From an uncultured Phycisphaerae bacterium (GTDB lineage: Bacteria > Planctomycetota > Phycisphaerae > UBA1845 > Fen-1342), in assembly GCA_937928595.1 (NCBI GenBank), contig CALGJV010000019.1, forward strand, positions 44,373-108,372: a DNA stretch of 64,000 bases, written 5' to 3'. Both the position numbers and the translations under genes were made by a program. The notes under the pieces are model-generated. The model did no database searches. It saw only the letters and a list, made by a program, of their open reading frames with translations, and was not told the DNA's origin. Shown here in pieces: positions 46,884 to 55,125 of this stretch (its first letter is position 1; the number at the start of each line of letters is the position of its first letter).

Positions 46884-48476
46884 ATGTCCGACACGTCCGT
46901 CGCCGCGCTGCCGTACGCTACGCCGCCACGCCGCTCCTTCGGCCGCACCTTCTGGGCGCTCAACAGCATCGAGATGTTCGAGCGGCTCGCGTACTTCGGC
47001 GTGCGGGTCGTCATTCCCATCTTCATCATGCAGGCCGACGAGCCGGGCGGGCTGCACCTGACCGCGGCGCACAAGGGGCAGATCTACGCCTGGTGGTTCG
47101 TGCTGCAATCGATCCTGCCGATGTTCACCGGCGGGTTCGCCGACCGCTACGGCTTCAAGCGGACGATGGCGTTCTCGATCGTGACGAACATGGCGGGCTA
47201 CGTGCTAATGTCGCTGCCGCGCGAGCTGGCCGGCGCGCTGGCGCCGGTGTTTCCCGGGGCCGCCGCCGCGACGCTCCAGTATGTCTGCTTCTTCTTGGCC
47301 GTGATGGTGCTGGCGACCGGGACGGCCTTCTTCAAGCCGAGCATCCAGGGGTCGCTCGCCCAGAACCTGACCAAGGAGAACTCCTCGCTCGGCTGGGGCA
47401 TCTTCTACTGGGTCGTCAACATCGGCGGCCTGATCGGGCCGTTCGTCTCGGCGCTGATCTTCCCGAGCCTCGCGGGCCAGCGGACCTATCGGCACTGGCA
47501 ATACCTGTTCCTGTGCTCGGCCGGGTTCACCGGCTGCAACCTGCTGCTGCTGCTGACGTTCCGCGACGTGCCGTCGGGTGCGGACAAGACGGGCAGCCCG
47601 CTGACCGTTTTCTACCGCACGATCACGAACATTTTCGAGCCGCGGCTCATCACGTGGCTGCTGATCATGTCCGGTTTCTGGCTGATGATGTACCAGCTCT
47701 GGGACCTGCACCCGAACTTCATCGTGGACTGGGTCGACAGCTCGGGGATCGTCGCGGGCCTGGCCTGGCTCCCGCAGGGGGCGTTCGACACGCTGGTGGA
47801 CCAGACGCCCCGCGGCCCGCAGATCAAGCAGCAGATGCTGCTCAACATCAACGCGGGCTTCATCGTCGTGTTCGTCGTCTTCATGTCGTACCTGGTGCGC
47901 CGGATGCGCACGCTGAGCGCGATGCTCATCGGCATGAGCGTCGCCACGTGCGGCATCCTCGTGGGCGGGCTCACGTCCAGCGGCTGGGTCCTCGCCGGGG
48001 GGATCGTGCTCTTCTCGATCGGCGAGATGCTCACCGGGCCGAAGAAGAACGAGTACCTCGGCCTGATCGCCCCGCCGGGCAAAAAGGGGCTCTACCTCGG
48101 GTATGTCAACATCCCCGTCGGCGTCGGCGGCTTCGTCGGCTCGCAACTCGCCGGCTATCTCTACGGCCACTTCGGCGAGAAAGCGGTGCTCGCCCAGCGG
48201 TACATCGCCGAGCACTTCTCGGAAACACGGGTCGGCCCGTGGAGCGGCCGGATTGGCGACCTCGAGGCGGCGGTCGGCGTGCCCCGCACCGAGGCCTTCG
48301 CCCGGCTGATGGAACTCGCCGGGCTCGACGCGACCCTGGCCACGCGGCTGCTTTGGAACACCTACCACCCGCAGTACGCCGTGTGGATTCCGTTCGCAGT
48401 GATCGGTGTCGTTGCCACGCTCGCGCTGGCCGTCTTCGGTCAGATGGCCCGGCGCTGGAAGGACATGAACGCCTGA
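46884..48476 (+). CDS. POT/PTR2-family peptide transporter-like MFS protein
   Basis: This protein of about 530 aa has twelve or more hydrophobic helices. The POT-family E-x-x-E-R-like segment near the start (ALNSIEMFERLAYFGVRVV), the FFKPSIQGSLAQNL block and the FYWVVNIGGLIGPF motif match the PTR2 signature regions. Such transporters import di- and tripeptides with protons. A large loop near residues 260-300 is unusual but common in planctomycete members. GGAGG sits 4 nt before ATG 46884; the frame upstream is a shadow of the TPR gene end. It converges on another MFS gene. Confidence 0.85.
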   Translation: MSDTSVAALPYATPPRRSFGRTFWALNSIEMFERLAYFGVRVVIPIFIMQADEPGGLHLTAAHKGQIYAWWFVLQSILPMFTGGFADRYGFKRTMAFSIVTNMAGYVLMSLPRELAGALAPVFPGAAAATLQYVCFFLAVMVLATGTAFFKPSIQGSLAQNLTKENSSLGWGIFYWVVNIGGLIGPFVSALIFPSLAGQRTYRHWQYLFLCSAGFTGCNLLLLLTFRDVPSGADKTGSPLTVFYRTITNIFEPRLITWLLIMSGFWLMMYQLWDLHPNFIVDWVDSSGIVAGLAWLPQGAFDTLVDQTPRGPQIKQQMLLNINAGFIVVFVVFMSYLVRRMRTLSAMLIGMSVATCGILVGGLTSSGWVLAGGIVLFSIGEMLTGPKKNEYLGLIAPPGKKGLYLGYVNIPVGVGGFVGSQLAGYLYGHFGEKAVLAQRYIAEHFSETRVGPWSGRIGDLEAAVGVPRTEAFARLMELAGLDATLATRLLWNTYHPQYAVWIPFAVIGVVATLALAVFGQMARRWKDMNA

Positions 48477-48494
48477 CCGCGCGCAGCGCGGTCA
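48474..48494. terminator. Palindrome spanning both stop codons of convergent genes
   Basis: TGACCGCGC (48474-48482), GCA, GCGCGGTCA (48486-48494). The first TGA ends the POT-like gene (+) and the last TCA is the stop of the MFS gene (-). Probably a compact bidirectional terminator. Confidence 0.6.
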
Positions 48495-49835
48495 GCGGTT
48501 CTCGGCCGCGCCTTCCGTCGCCAGGACCGGGTCCGCGGAGGCGGACTCCGGCGGTGCGATGTGTCGGCCGCCGGCCGGCAGGTCCTGATGCAGCTGCCAC
48601 ATCTGCACCGCCGCCCAGGCGAATGCGGCGGCGGCGGCGAGGAAGGGCCATGTGAAGCTGCCGGTGAGCTGGTAAAGCCCCATCCCCACGCCCTGGAAGA
48701 CCACGCCGCGAATCCCCACCATCGTGGCATGAATGGCGACGTACTGCGGCACACGCTCCGCGCTGCCCGCGAGGATCACGGGGCCGAGCATCCAGCCCAT
48801 CGCGACGCCGGCCATTCCGAAGCCGAACGCGCCGCTGGCGGCGGCGATGCCCCACGGTCCGGTCGCCGCGAGCAGCAGCAGCGGGTAGGCGCCCAGCCCG
48901 GCGAACGCGACGGCGGAGGTGCGCATCGGGCCGATGCGGTCGAGCAGCCAGCCCATCGGCAGCGTGAGCGCCAGCGTCACGACCTTCGCGGCGACCTGCG
49001 TCATGTGCGCGTATTCCTCGTAGCGCATCCCGAGGCGCGTGGTCGTGAGCACCGGCAGCAGCGCTTCGCAGATCATGAACGCCGCGCCGTAGTTCATGAA
49101 CGCGATCTCGTAGCGGCGGAAGCGCCGGTCGGTCCGCAGGATCGCGTGCATGTTCCGCAGCGGACGCAGCGCGGCCGCGCGCCAGGGCTCGGCCGGCGCG
49201 GGCTCGTCGGGCGTGCCGGTGAGGCGCGCCAGACGCACGAGAATCGCCAGTCCCACGACCTGGAGCAGGGCCGAGCCGACGAAGTACGGGCGGAAGGCCT
49301 CGGGCGACGCTTCCATCCAGCGGCCGACGACATAAACCGCCGCGATGCCGCCCCCCAGCGCGACGACGTTCAGGATCGCGTACATGCGGCCGCGGACCGC
49401 GTCGGCGTAGAAGCTCTTGAGCAGCTTGCCGTTGACCGGCGCCCAGCCGGCGAAGCCGACCGTCGCGACCAGGTGGCAGAGCAGAAGCTGTTCATAGCTG
49501 TGTACGAAAGCGATGCAGCCGAGGGGCAGTACCGCGACGAGCCAGAAGACGGCGAGGTACGTCCGCAGCGTGACGCGCCGCAGCAGTTCGTGCCAGAAGA
49601 TCGAGAGCAGGAAGCAGGTGGGCACCGCGGCCGTGACCAGCGTGGTTTGCCAGTCCTTCGTCACGGCGTCGGCCGAGCCGAAATGCAGCCGCACGAGCAG
49701 CGTGACGAGCCACACGGCGTTCGAGAACAGCACGGTATTGATCAGCGTGAAGGCGACGTGCCCACCCAGCACCAGCCGGCGGTTGGGTCGGGCGGGCAGC
49801 GGGAGCGGGGCCGCGGCGGCGGCGCGTTCAGGCAC
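48492..49835 (-). CDS. MFS transporter
   Basis: This 447-aa protein has about twelve hydrophobic helices with an internal loop around residue 210, as in MFS carriers. Recognisable stretches are FTLINTVLFSNAVWLVTLLV, VTLALTLPMGWLLDRIGPMRTSAVAFAGLG (an MFS A-like motif) and LVATVGFAGWAPVNGKLL. The substrate is not known. GTG 49835 has AGGGG about 6 nt upstream. It lies 90 bp downstream of the selenoprotein gene, same strand. Confidence 0.82.
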   Translation of the reverse strand: MPERAAAAAPLPLPARPNRRLVLGGHVAFTLINTVLFSNAVWLVTLLVRLHFGSADAVTKDWQTTLVTAAVPTCFLLSIFWHELLRRVTLRTYLAVFWLVAVLPLGCIAFVHSYEQLLLCHLVATVGFAGWAPVNGKLLKSFYADAVRGRMYAILNVVALGGGIAAVYVVGRWMEASPEAFRPYFVGSALLQVVGLAILVRLARLTGTPDEPAPAEPWRAAALRPLRNMHAILRTDRRFRRYEIAFMNYGAAFMICEALLPVLTTTRLGMRYEEYAHMTQVAAKVVTLALTLPMGWLLDRIGPMRTSAVAFAGLGAYPLLLLAATGPWGIAAASGAFGFGMAGVAMGWMLGPVILAGSAERVPQYVAIHATMVGIRGVVFQGVGMGLYQLTGSFTWPFLAAAAAFAWAAVQMWQLHQDLPAGGRHIAPPESASADPVLATEGAAENR

Positions 49836-49925
49836 GATGAACCCCTGCGGCCTGCGGCCGGACCGCGGCGCAGGGCACAGCCACGGAACCCGCAGGCCGG
49901 AGAATCTCCGACAGGCCGACTCGGC

Positions 49926-50153
49926 CTACGCACCGCCCTTTCGCAGGGCGGCCAACACTTCGGCCTCCTCCGGGAAACGTCCGGCCTCGTGCTTGCTGAA
50001 CACGAGCCGGCCGTCGGCCTTCACGTCGAAGATGCCGCCCGATCCGCTGATCAGTTCGGGCTCGACACCCAGCGTCTGCTTGATCGCGGCCGCCAAACTG
50101 GCGGCCCGGGGGAGGTAGTTTCACTGCATGCAGTACGTGATGGTGACCTTCAT
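49926..50153 (-). CDS. SelW/Rdx-family selenoprotein (UGA-encoded Sec in CxxU)
   Basis: Reading TGA 50121-50123 as selenocysteine gives a 75-residue protein, MKVTITYCMQ-U-NYLPRAASL..., ending at TAG 49926. Cys8 and Sec11 form the CxxU redox site of the Rdx (SelW/SelT/SelH) thioredoxin-like family, which normally reads CxxC or CxxU before 'NYLPRA'. The remainder (IKQTLGVEPELISGSGGIFDVKADGRLVFSKHEAGRFPEEAEVLAALR) also matches the family, so the frame is open and conserved on both sides of the TGA. GGAG lies 7 nt before ATG 50153. A hairpin (50088-50106) starts 14 nt after the UGA, as a bacterial SECIS should. A sequencing error or a recent nonsense mutation is the alternative. No sel genes are in the window. 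Confidence 0.85.
50088..50106 (-). promoter_or_regulatory. SECIS-like hairpin for UGA readthrough
   Basis: On the minus strand GGCCGCC (50106-50100), loop AGTTT, GGCGGCC (50094-50088). The apical loop starts 21 nt after the UGA and has G at its second position, matching the bacterial SECIS pattern (loop 16-37 nt downstream with an early conserved G). Confidence 0.6.
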
Positions 50154-50193
50154 CGTCCGTCTCCGCAGTCGCGCCCCCGCCGCACGCCGGACG

Positions 50194-50222
50194 ATGATAG
50201 GCTGCGGCGGCCGCGTCCGCAA
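50194..50222 (-). promoter_or_regulatory. Sigma-70-like promoter of the selenoprotein gene
   Basis: Minus strand: TTGCGG (50222-50217), 17-nt spacer, TATCAT (50199-50194). It predicts a leader of about 34 nt before ATG 50153. Confidence 0.5.
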
Positions 50223-50282
50223 ACGAGGCGGCCGAGCGCCGCGGGCCCGGTAACGCTGTCGCGGCCGCGTCGCCGGTTCTGC

Positions 50283-51212
50283 TCAGCCGGGGACGGGCGC
50301 GGCGGGCTGAGATGCGGGGACGCCGGCCGGCCGGCCCTCGGTCTGGGCCTTGTTCAGGAGGCTGACGCCGCGGCGGAGTCGCGCCTGGACCTTGTCCATG
50401 AGCTTGTCCCGGTTGCGGCGGAGCTCCTCCGGGGGCGGACGCCCGGATTCGAGCTCGGCCCGCAGTGCGTCGAGCGCCCGTGCCATGTCGAGGAACGCGT
50501 CGTCGACGAGCGCATTCAGCACGGCTTGCGGATCGTAGCGCCAGACGCCGGCGTGCCGGCGCAGCAGTGCCTGTTCCGCGGGCAGCCGGCCGCCGACGGT
50601 GAAGCTCACGCGGGCGAGGTCGCCGTCGAACGTCTCGTCCAGCAGCACGACTCCGGGGGCGAAGAGGCTCATCGAACCGCCCAGGTAGGTGCTCAACTCG
50701 TCCGCGATGTAGCTTTGGTCGATCGCCTCCGCCAGGCCGATTCCGACCCGATCGCGGACCCACCCGCAGAGGCGGCGGTTGGCGGCGAGGAACTCATCCA
50801 CGGCGCGCAGGGCGTCGGCCACGGCCGCGCCGCCCGCGGGCGCGAGCAAGGTGGTGAGCTCGCGATACTTCGCTTCGGCTCGCAGCGCCATCAGGCGCTC
50901 GAGCGTGGCGCGCGGCGACAGCGGGCCCGCGTCGGGCGACGACGCGCGGGGCGTCGTCGGGTTGCCGGCGGACGGGGGCGTGGCGGGCGGAGACGAGGGA
51001 CCGGGCGACGCGACGCCGTGCGACGTGTTGCGCGGGTGGGATGACGCCGTCGTTGACGCGGAAGCGCCGAACGCAGGGGTTGTCGTGGCGCTCTGGGAAG
51101 GCGGCGTGGGGTCCGTCGAGGAGCGGTCACATGCCGCGCAGATCAGCGCGGCGAGCAGAAAGCAGAAGAGGGGCGATGGCAGGAGTGCCCGAGTGGGACG
51201 CCGAGAGACCAT
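50283..51212 (-). CDS. Lipoprotein of unknown function
   Basis: This protein of about 309 aa has a lipobox (LAALICAAC). A Ser/Thr/Pro-rich linker of about 90 residues follows, then a helical domain (ATLERLMALRAEAKYRELTTLL ... FLDMARALDALRAELESGRPPPEELRR) with one central beta-rich part (LFAPGVVLLDETFDGDLARVSFTVGGRL). ATG 51212 is the start that begins the signal peptide; longer frames add non-signal residues. Not assigned to a family. Envelope-anchored. Confidence 0.65.
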   Translation of the reverse strand: MVSRRPTRALLPSPLFCFLLAALICAACDRSSTDPTPPSQSATTTPAFGASASTTASSHPRNTSHGVASPGPSSPPATPPSAGNPTTPRASSPDAGPLSPRATLERLMALRAEAKYRELTTLLAPAGGAAVADALRAVDEFLAANRRLCGWVRDRVGIGLAEAIDQSYIADELSTYLGGSMSLFAPGVVLLDETFDGDLARVSFTVGGRLPAEQALLRRHAGVWRYDPQAVLNALVDDAFLDMARALDALRAELESGRPPPEELRRNRDKLMDKVQARLRRGVSLLNKAQTEGRPAGVPASQPAAPVPG

Positions 51213-51390
51213 CCCGCGGCGGAGCGCCGGATGACCGGCGCGCCGTGGCGGAGTTTCCGCACTGACCGGCCCCGCGTGCGTCGCGCAGGGACGCGGCCGA
51301 TGCCCAGGGCCCATACGCACCTACCTTGCCGAGACCCTCGTCTCGACGGGGGCTCGGGTCGTCCAGCTCGATTCAGCACCACCAGGTGCA

Positions 51391-52536
51391 TCAAAGCGGC
51401 CGCTGGAGAGGCGCCAAGCGCTCGGGGTGCGGCGCCCGTGCCCGGACGAGATAAGCCTCGAGCCAGCCCCGGGCGCGATCCGGATGCTCGTGCGCCCAGA
51501 GCACGGCCTCGTGGTCGATCTCGCTGATGCGATCGTTGGCGGCGCGGATCGCGTCCATGCTGATCTGCATCGCGGTCTCGACCGGCATGCGTTCCGGGTT
51601 GATGTCGATGCCGAAATAGCCGTTGTAGCCGTGCATGCGCAGCGTGTAGAGCATGGCCTCGAGCTGCTCGGGCCCGATCACGCCCACGTTGAGGTCCTGG
51701 TCGTAGTTGCCGAGCGGCTGGCTGTTGCAGTGCGTGTGCGCGAGGCGGCCCTCGGACAGCGGCCAACTGTACGCATAGGCCAGGTCCTCGAAGCCCATCA
51801 GCACGTGTCCGATCTCGGGATTCAGGCACACCAGGGCGTGACCCTCGTCCAGCAGCCTGCGGTTGTCCGCGTGCCGCAGGAGCCGCTCCACCTGGTGACC
51901 GAGCAGCACGCCCTCCGGCGTCGTACCGTACAGGATGTGTCCGCGCGGCTCGTAGGGCTTCGGCTCGAACGCGATCCGGACCCCCGGCACCGCGTCCATC
52001 GCCTCCGCCAGCCCGTCCGCAAAGCGCGCCCGCATCGACGCGAAATCCACGCCGAACGGGTTCTCGTACCCGTCGATCCCGGGCCACACGATCGCGAAAT
52101 CCGTGTCGAGCTGCTTGTTCAGGGCCAGCGCGCGCTTCGTCCGCTCGATCGCGAGCTTGCGCTTCTCGGGCAGCGGGTTCGAGAGCGAGCCCCACTCGAA
52201 ATGCTCATCCCAGAACAGCAGAGGGATCACCGTCAGCAGCCGCACGCCCGTGTCCCGCGTGAACTGCTGCCAAATGGGGAGGTTGTCTTCGTTGACCTCG
52301 TTCGGGTAGTGCGCCTCCAGCGCGCTGAGCCCGTGCTTCGCCAGCCGCGCGGCGATGTCCAGCCGCTGGCGCAAGTCACGGTCGGCCTCGTACTTGCTGT
52401 GAAACCGGCTGGCGGCCGGTGAGAAGAACCAGATGCCGGCGGAGAACTTCAGCTCCGGCTGGAACGTCTGGAGGTGCTTGAGCATCTGCTGGGGATCGCG
52501 TCGGACGGCCTGTGGACGCAAATCGATCAACGGCAT
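51391..52536 (-). CDS. Xylose isomerase-like TIM-barrel sugar isomerase
   Basis: This soluble protein of about 381 aa has the layout of xylose/rhamnose isomerase-like TIM barrels. The metal-ligand residues lie in IAFEPKPYEP, LVCLNPEIGHVLM and THCNSQPLGNYDQDLNVG, with YFGIDINPERM at the end. It should interconvert an aldose and ketose, possibly rhamnose-like sugars, given the short length. GGAAGGAG 6 nt before ATG 52536 fixes the start. No kinase or aldolase partners adjoin. Confidence 0.82.
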   Translation of the reverse strand: MPLIDLRPQAVRRDPQQMLKHLQTFQPELKFSAGIWFFSPAASRFHSKYEADRDLRQRLDIAARLAKHGLSALEAHYPNEVNEDNLPIWQQFTRDTGVRLLTVIPLLFWDEHFEWGSLSNPLPEKRKLAIERTKRALALNKQLDTDFAIVWPGIDGYENPFGVDFASMRARFADGLAEAMDAVPGVRIAFEPKPYEPRGHILYGTTPEGVLLGHQVERLLRHADNRRLLDEGHALVCLNPEIGHVLMGFEDLAYAYSWPLSEGRLAHTHCNSQPLGNYDQDLNVGVIGPEQLEAMLYTLRMHGYNGYFGIDINPERMPVETAMQISMDAIRAANDRISEIDHEAVLWAHEHPDRARGWLEAYLVRARAPHPERLAPLQRPL

Positions 52537-52899
52537 GGTGGGCTCCTTCCGGGCCGGCGGGGCGCGGGGCAGCAACGACGGCCCGCTCACTCTGCAACGG
52601 GCGCTTGGCCTACTACACGACCGATGGCCGCAAGTGTCAAGCGCGACCGAGGGGGAGCGCTCCGCAAGGCGGCGTGACAAGCGGGGCTCGTCTCCGCCCC
52701 GGTGTCCAGCTTCCCTGAGAGCGGTTTGACGTGGTTCGCCGGTGATTTCGGGATCGGTTTCACTGAACTGGTTTCGAGCCTGCGACACTGAACCTTAAGC
52801 TTCTTGTTTGCAAAATTTTACAATCTTGTTGTTGGTGAAGCGCTCATGGCGACGGTGTTTCGTGTGCGAGATTTTTTTGCAGTGGCCGATAAATTCCGC

Positions 52900-52928
52900 T
52901 TGACAGCGTCCAGGACGTGACCAATACT
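52900..52928 (+). promoter_or_regulatory. Sigma-70-like promoter in intergenic region
   Basis: Consensus TTGACA (52900-52905), 17-nt spacer, AATACT (52923-52928). Expected start near 52935. Confidence 0.55.
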
Positions 52929-52934
52929 ACCTAC

Positions 52935-52989
52935 GCTTCTTTCCCCTCCGGAGAGCACCGGGTGCTAAGAGCCCTGGTGCCCTCTTTTT
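52935..52989 (+). ncRNA. Candidate short leader/sRNA
   Basis: The region from the predicted start to the terminator T-run (about 55 nt). GAGaGCACC (52951-52959) pairs with GGTGCcCTC (52976-52984), followed by five T's (52985-52989). A competing stem AGCA/TGCT at 52954-52966 overlaps the terminator stem. This looks like an attenuator or a tiny RNA; no family recognised. Confidence 0.3.
52951..52989 (+). terminator. Intrinsic terminator-like hairpin
   Basis: Stem GAG/CTC plus GCACC/GGTGC (one mismatch between) with TTTTT immediately after. Confidence 0.5.
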
Positions 52990-53323
52990 CTATGCCCGGG
53001 GGCAGAACCCCAGTAGGGATGCGAGCGGGCCGTGCCGTCTCCTCCGTTCGTTGCCCTGGCGCGGTTGCCGGGCTGCCGAGCAACACGCCTATGATGTGGG
53101 TGGCGCGGAGCGCATTCTCTTTCATACGCGTGCGTTACCGACCTGACTCACCCGATGCGCGCGCCACCCCAGCTCGGTCGGCCGTGGTTTTCGCCGATTT
53201 TTCCAGCCGCGCCCGCGATTTGCTTTTTTGAATGGGTGAGGGGTTCGTTATACTCGGAGTGTTGAAGGAGGCGGCACGGCGGGGGACACTCTTGGTGTCC
53301 CGCGCACGTTTGGGGTGACGGCG

Positions 53324-53869
53324 ATGGCTTCGCGTGTTGCACAGCCGGGCTGCGCGATCTGCAAGCAGCAGGTCGACCTGCTCGGAAAGCACTTTCGGGC
53401 CTCGGGTGACTTTCTACCCGCAGGCGACCCACTGGCGGCTGCGGCGAACGTTCCCATGCACTGGTCGTGTTATGCGGCGTGGCCCGAGCGCCCGCGTTTC
53501 GCGCGCCACTACGTGCAGGCTTGGATCAAGGCCAACCGCCGGAACCCGTTCTGGTGGTCCGTGTGGCGCGACGACCGGGTGTATGTTTCCATCAATCCGC
53601 AGCGACCGGTCGAGGAAGCGTCGGTGCGACTGATGGGCGTCGGGAGCGATATCCGTGTGCCGCTCACGCGCTGGGCGGAGTGGCTACGAGACCCGGAGCA
53701 TGTGACGCCCGGCCTGTACGCGATCGAGCGCGAAGCACTGGCCGAAGTCCTGCCGACCCTCCGCCGTCAGTTTCCCGATGATCATGCCCTGGTACACGCA
53801 ATCGACCCGGATGAGAAGCGCCCCCGCGCGCGACGGGAGAGCCTCGCGGAAGAGCCCGTCCAAGCCTGA
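53324..53869 (+). CDS. Small protein with CxxC, unknown function
   Basis: This soluble protein of about 181 aa begins with a cysteine pair (PGCAICKQQ, Cys9 and Cys12). A later Cys (HWSCYAAWPERPRFARHY) makes a possible metal site. The middle is rich in Trp and Arg (NRRNPFWWSVWRDDRVYVSIN). The rest is helical (LAEVLPTLRRQF). No membrane span. I see no match to a named family. TATACT (53249-53254) lies about 70 nt upstream of ATG 53324 and may be its -10. The longer frame at 53315 adds only three residues. Confidence 0.55.
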   Translation: MASRVAQPGCAICKQQVDLLGKHFRASGDFLPAGDPLAAAANVPMHWSCYAAWPERPRFARHYVQAWIKANRRNPFWWSVWRDDRVYVSINPQRPVEEASVRLMGVGSDIRVPLTRWAEWLRDPEHVTPGLYAIEREALAEVLPTLRRQFPDDHALVHAIDPDEKRPRARRESLAEEPVQA

Positions 53870-54045
53870 GCGCGCTGCGTGAGCCCGCTCACGCCACGGG
53901 GGTGCCGAGAGGGGGCTGCCGGAGGGAATCCCGGGAACAGCGCCTCACCGCTCTCGTACTGCGGTCGTCGACGGCGTGCGGCCGCCCATCGTGGCCTGAC
54001 CGCGGGCCACGACCGCCGGTCGAGCATCATGCCGCGGCAGTCGTG

Positions 54046-54828
54046 ATGGCGAACCCACCGAACCGCGGAGGGTGCGCGGGGAACCGGGCCCGACAATCTG
54101 TCGCCGCGGTGCGAAGGCTGCAGTTACGACCTGACGCACCAGCTGGCGGACGGGCGTTGCTCGGAGTGCGGCCTGGCGCTGGCCACTTCGCTCGAGCCGG
54201 CAACGCGGCCGGGGGCGTCGTGGGCGAACGGTTACGCTTCGCGGAACTGGGCGGTGACCACGTGGCGAATTATCACCGCGCCGGGCGCGCTCGATCGCGA
54301 TCTGCGGCTGCGCGACCCGCACGAACCGGAGGTCGCGTTCGCCGCGTGGACCTACGTCGGCATGGGGTGGGCGCGCTGGCCTTCGAGGCAGCGGCCGCGC
54401 TCGTGGCCGTGTTTCGCCACGGCGCGGCCCCGGCGGGCGTCCTGCGCTTCGCAGTGCCGATGGCGCTCGTCATGACGGCCTTCGATGTCGCGGGCTGCTG
54501 GCTGGGGCATCGGGCGAACGCGGTGCGGGTGGGGGCGATCTGGCTCGTGCGGGCACCGCTGCGTGACGGGCGCTGGGGGGCCCGCATCATCGGGTACGAG
54601 AGCGCGTAGCTGTGGGTGTTCTGCACGCTGTGGGGGGCGCTGGCAATGTCGTTCATCGTGTGGGAGGACTGGGTAACGAAGCTGCTCGGACGGCACCCGT
54701 TCGGGCCGCGCTGGTTCGGGTTCCCGCCCGAGCCGCTGCTGGCGCTGGGCAGCACCTTTGCGCTGCTGGTGCTGTGGGGGTGGCGGTACCGGATTGCGGA
54801 CCGCGCGGCGTGCTGGAGCAATTTCTAG
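54046..54828 (+). pseudogene. Decayed zinc-ribbon membrane protein gene
   Basis: The pieces of one planctomycete-type protein lie in two frames. Frame 2 (about 54092-54370) encodes a zinc ribbon (CEGCSYDLTHQLADGRCSEC) and a following soluble part to FAAWTYVGM. From about 54370 the same protein continues in frame 1 as a hydrophobic segment (VGALAFEAAAALVAVF, RFAVPMALVMTAFDVAGCWLG). It is interrupted by TAG 54607 and then continues LWVFCTLWGALAMSFIVWEDWV to TAG 54828. The N-terminal start (ATG 54046) is also out of frame with the ribbon. Thus at least one, probably two, frameshifts and one nonsense codon. Confidence 0.7.
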
Positions 54829-54881
54829 CGCGGCGGTCCGGGCGAGGAGAGCCGGTGGGGCGGCGCGCGCTGCGTTCACCG

Positions 54882-54977
54882 CGTCCCTGCGGGACGAGCG
54901 CGCGTTGGTCCGACGCGTCCCAGGCGCATCCCAGCACCTCGTGCTGGGCTACTATCAGCGCGTCCCTACGGGACGCG
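54882..54977. repeat. Cluster of three short palindromes (REP-like)
   Basis: CGTCCCtgcGGGACG (54882-54896), CCCAGCACctcGTGCTGGG (54930-54948) and CGCGTCCCtacGGGACGCG (54959-54977). The first and third share the arms CGTCCC/GGGACG. Arranged in tandem in a 300-bp non-coding gap before proC. Resembles REP/IRU-type intergenic palindromes. Confidence 0.5.
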
Positions 54978-55085
54978 GAGAGCACCGCCGAGGTACGGGA
55001 CGCAATAAGCGCCGCCGCGGTGCGACCGGCGCAGGGGCCACGCACCCGCGGCGATGGTTTCTGTCGGGCGCCGTTCATGGGCGGG

Positions 55086-55091
55086 TACAAT
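55086..55091 (+). promoter_or_regulatory. -10 box of proC
   Basis: TACAAT gives a leader of about 28 nt to ATG 55126. The -35 region is poor. Confidence 0.4.
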
Positions 55092-55125
55092 CGTTCGGCC
55101 GAGACGGGCCGTTTCGGGAGCACAC

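Larger units (their letters stand above)
52537..53323. other. Long gene-free, AT-rich intergenic region with promoters and a short terminator
   Basis: About 790 bases between divergent genes contain no supported ORF. AT-rich tracts lie near 52790-52890 (TTTACAATCTTGTTG, ATTTTTTT). A promoter at 52900-52928 and a terminator at 52951-52989 form a short transcription unit. Near 53249 a TATACT may serve the downstream gene. Small frames at 52917-53231 (+) and 52931-53125 (-) lack any motif. A regulatory RNA locus or a transfer scar are both possible. Confidence 0.45.

Noticed and set aside
52931..53125. 64-aa minus-strand ORF in the AT-rich gap
   Set aside because: No motif, no good ribosome binding site, and it overlaps the promoter-terminator signals.
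54092..54828. Second selenoprotein or recoded gene at the TAG/frameshift site
   Set aside because: The stop is TAG rather than TGA and frames also shift, which fits decay better than recoding.
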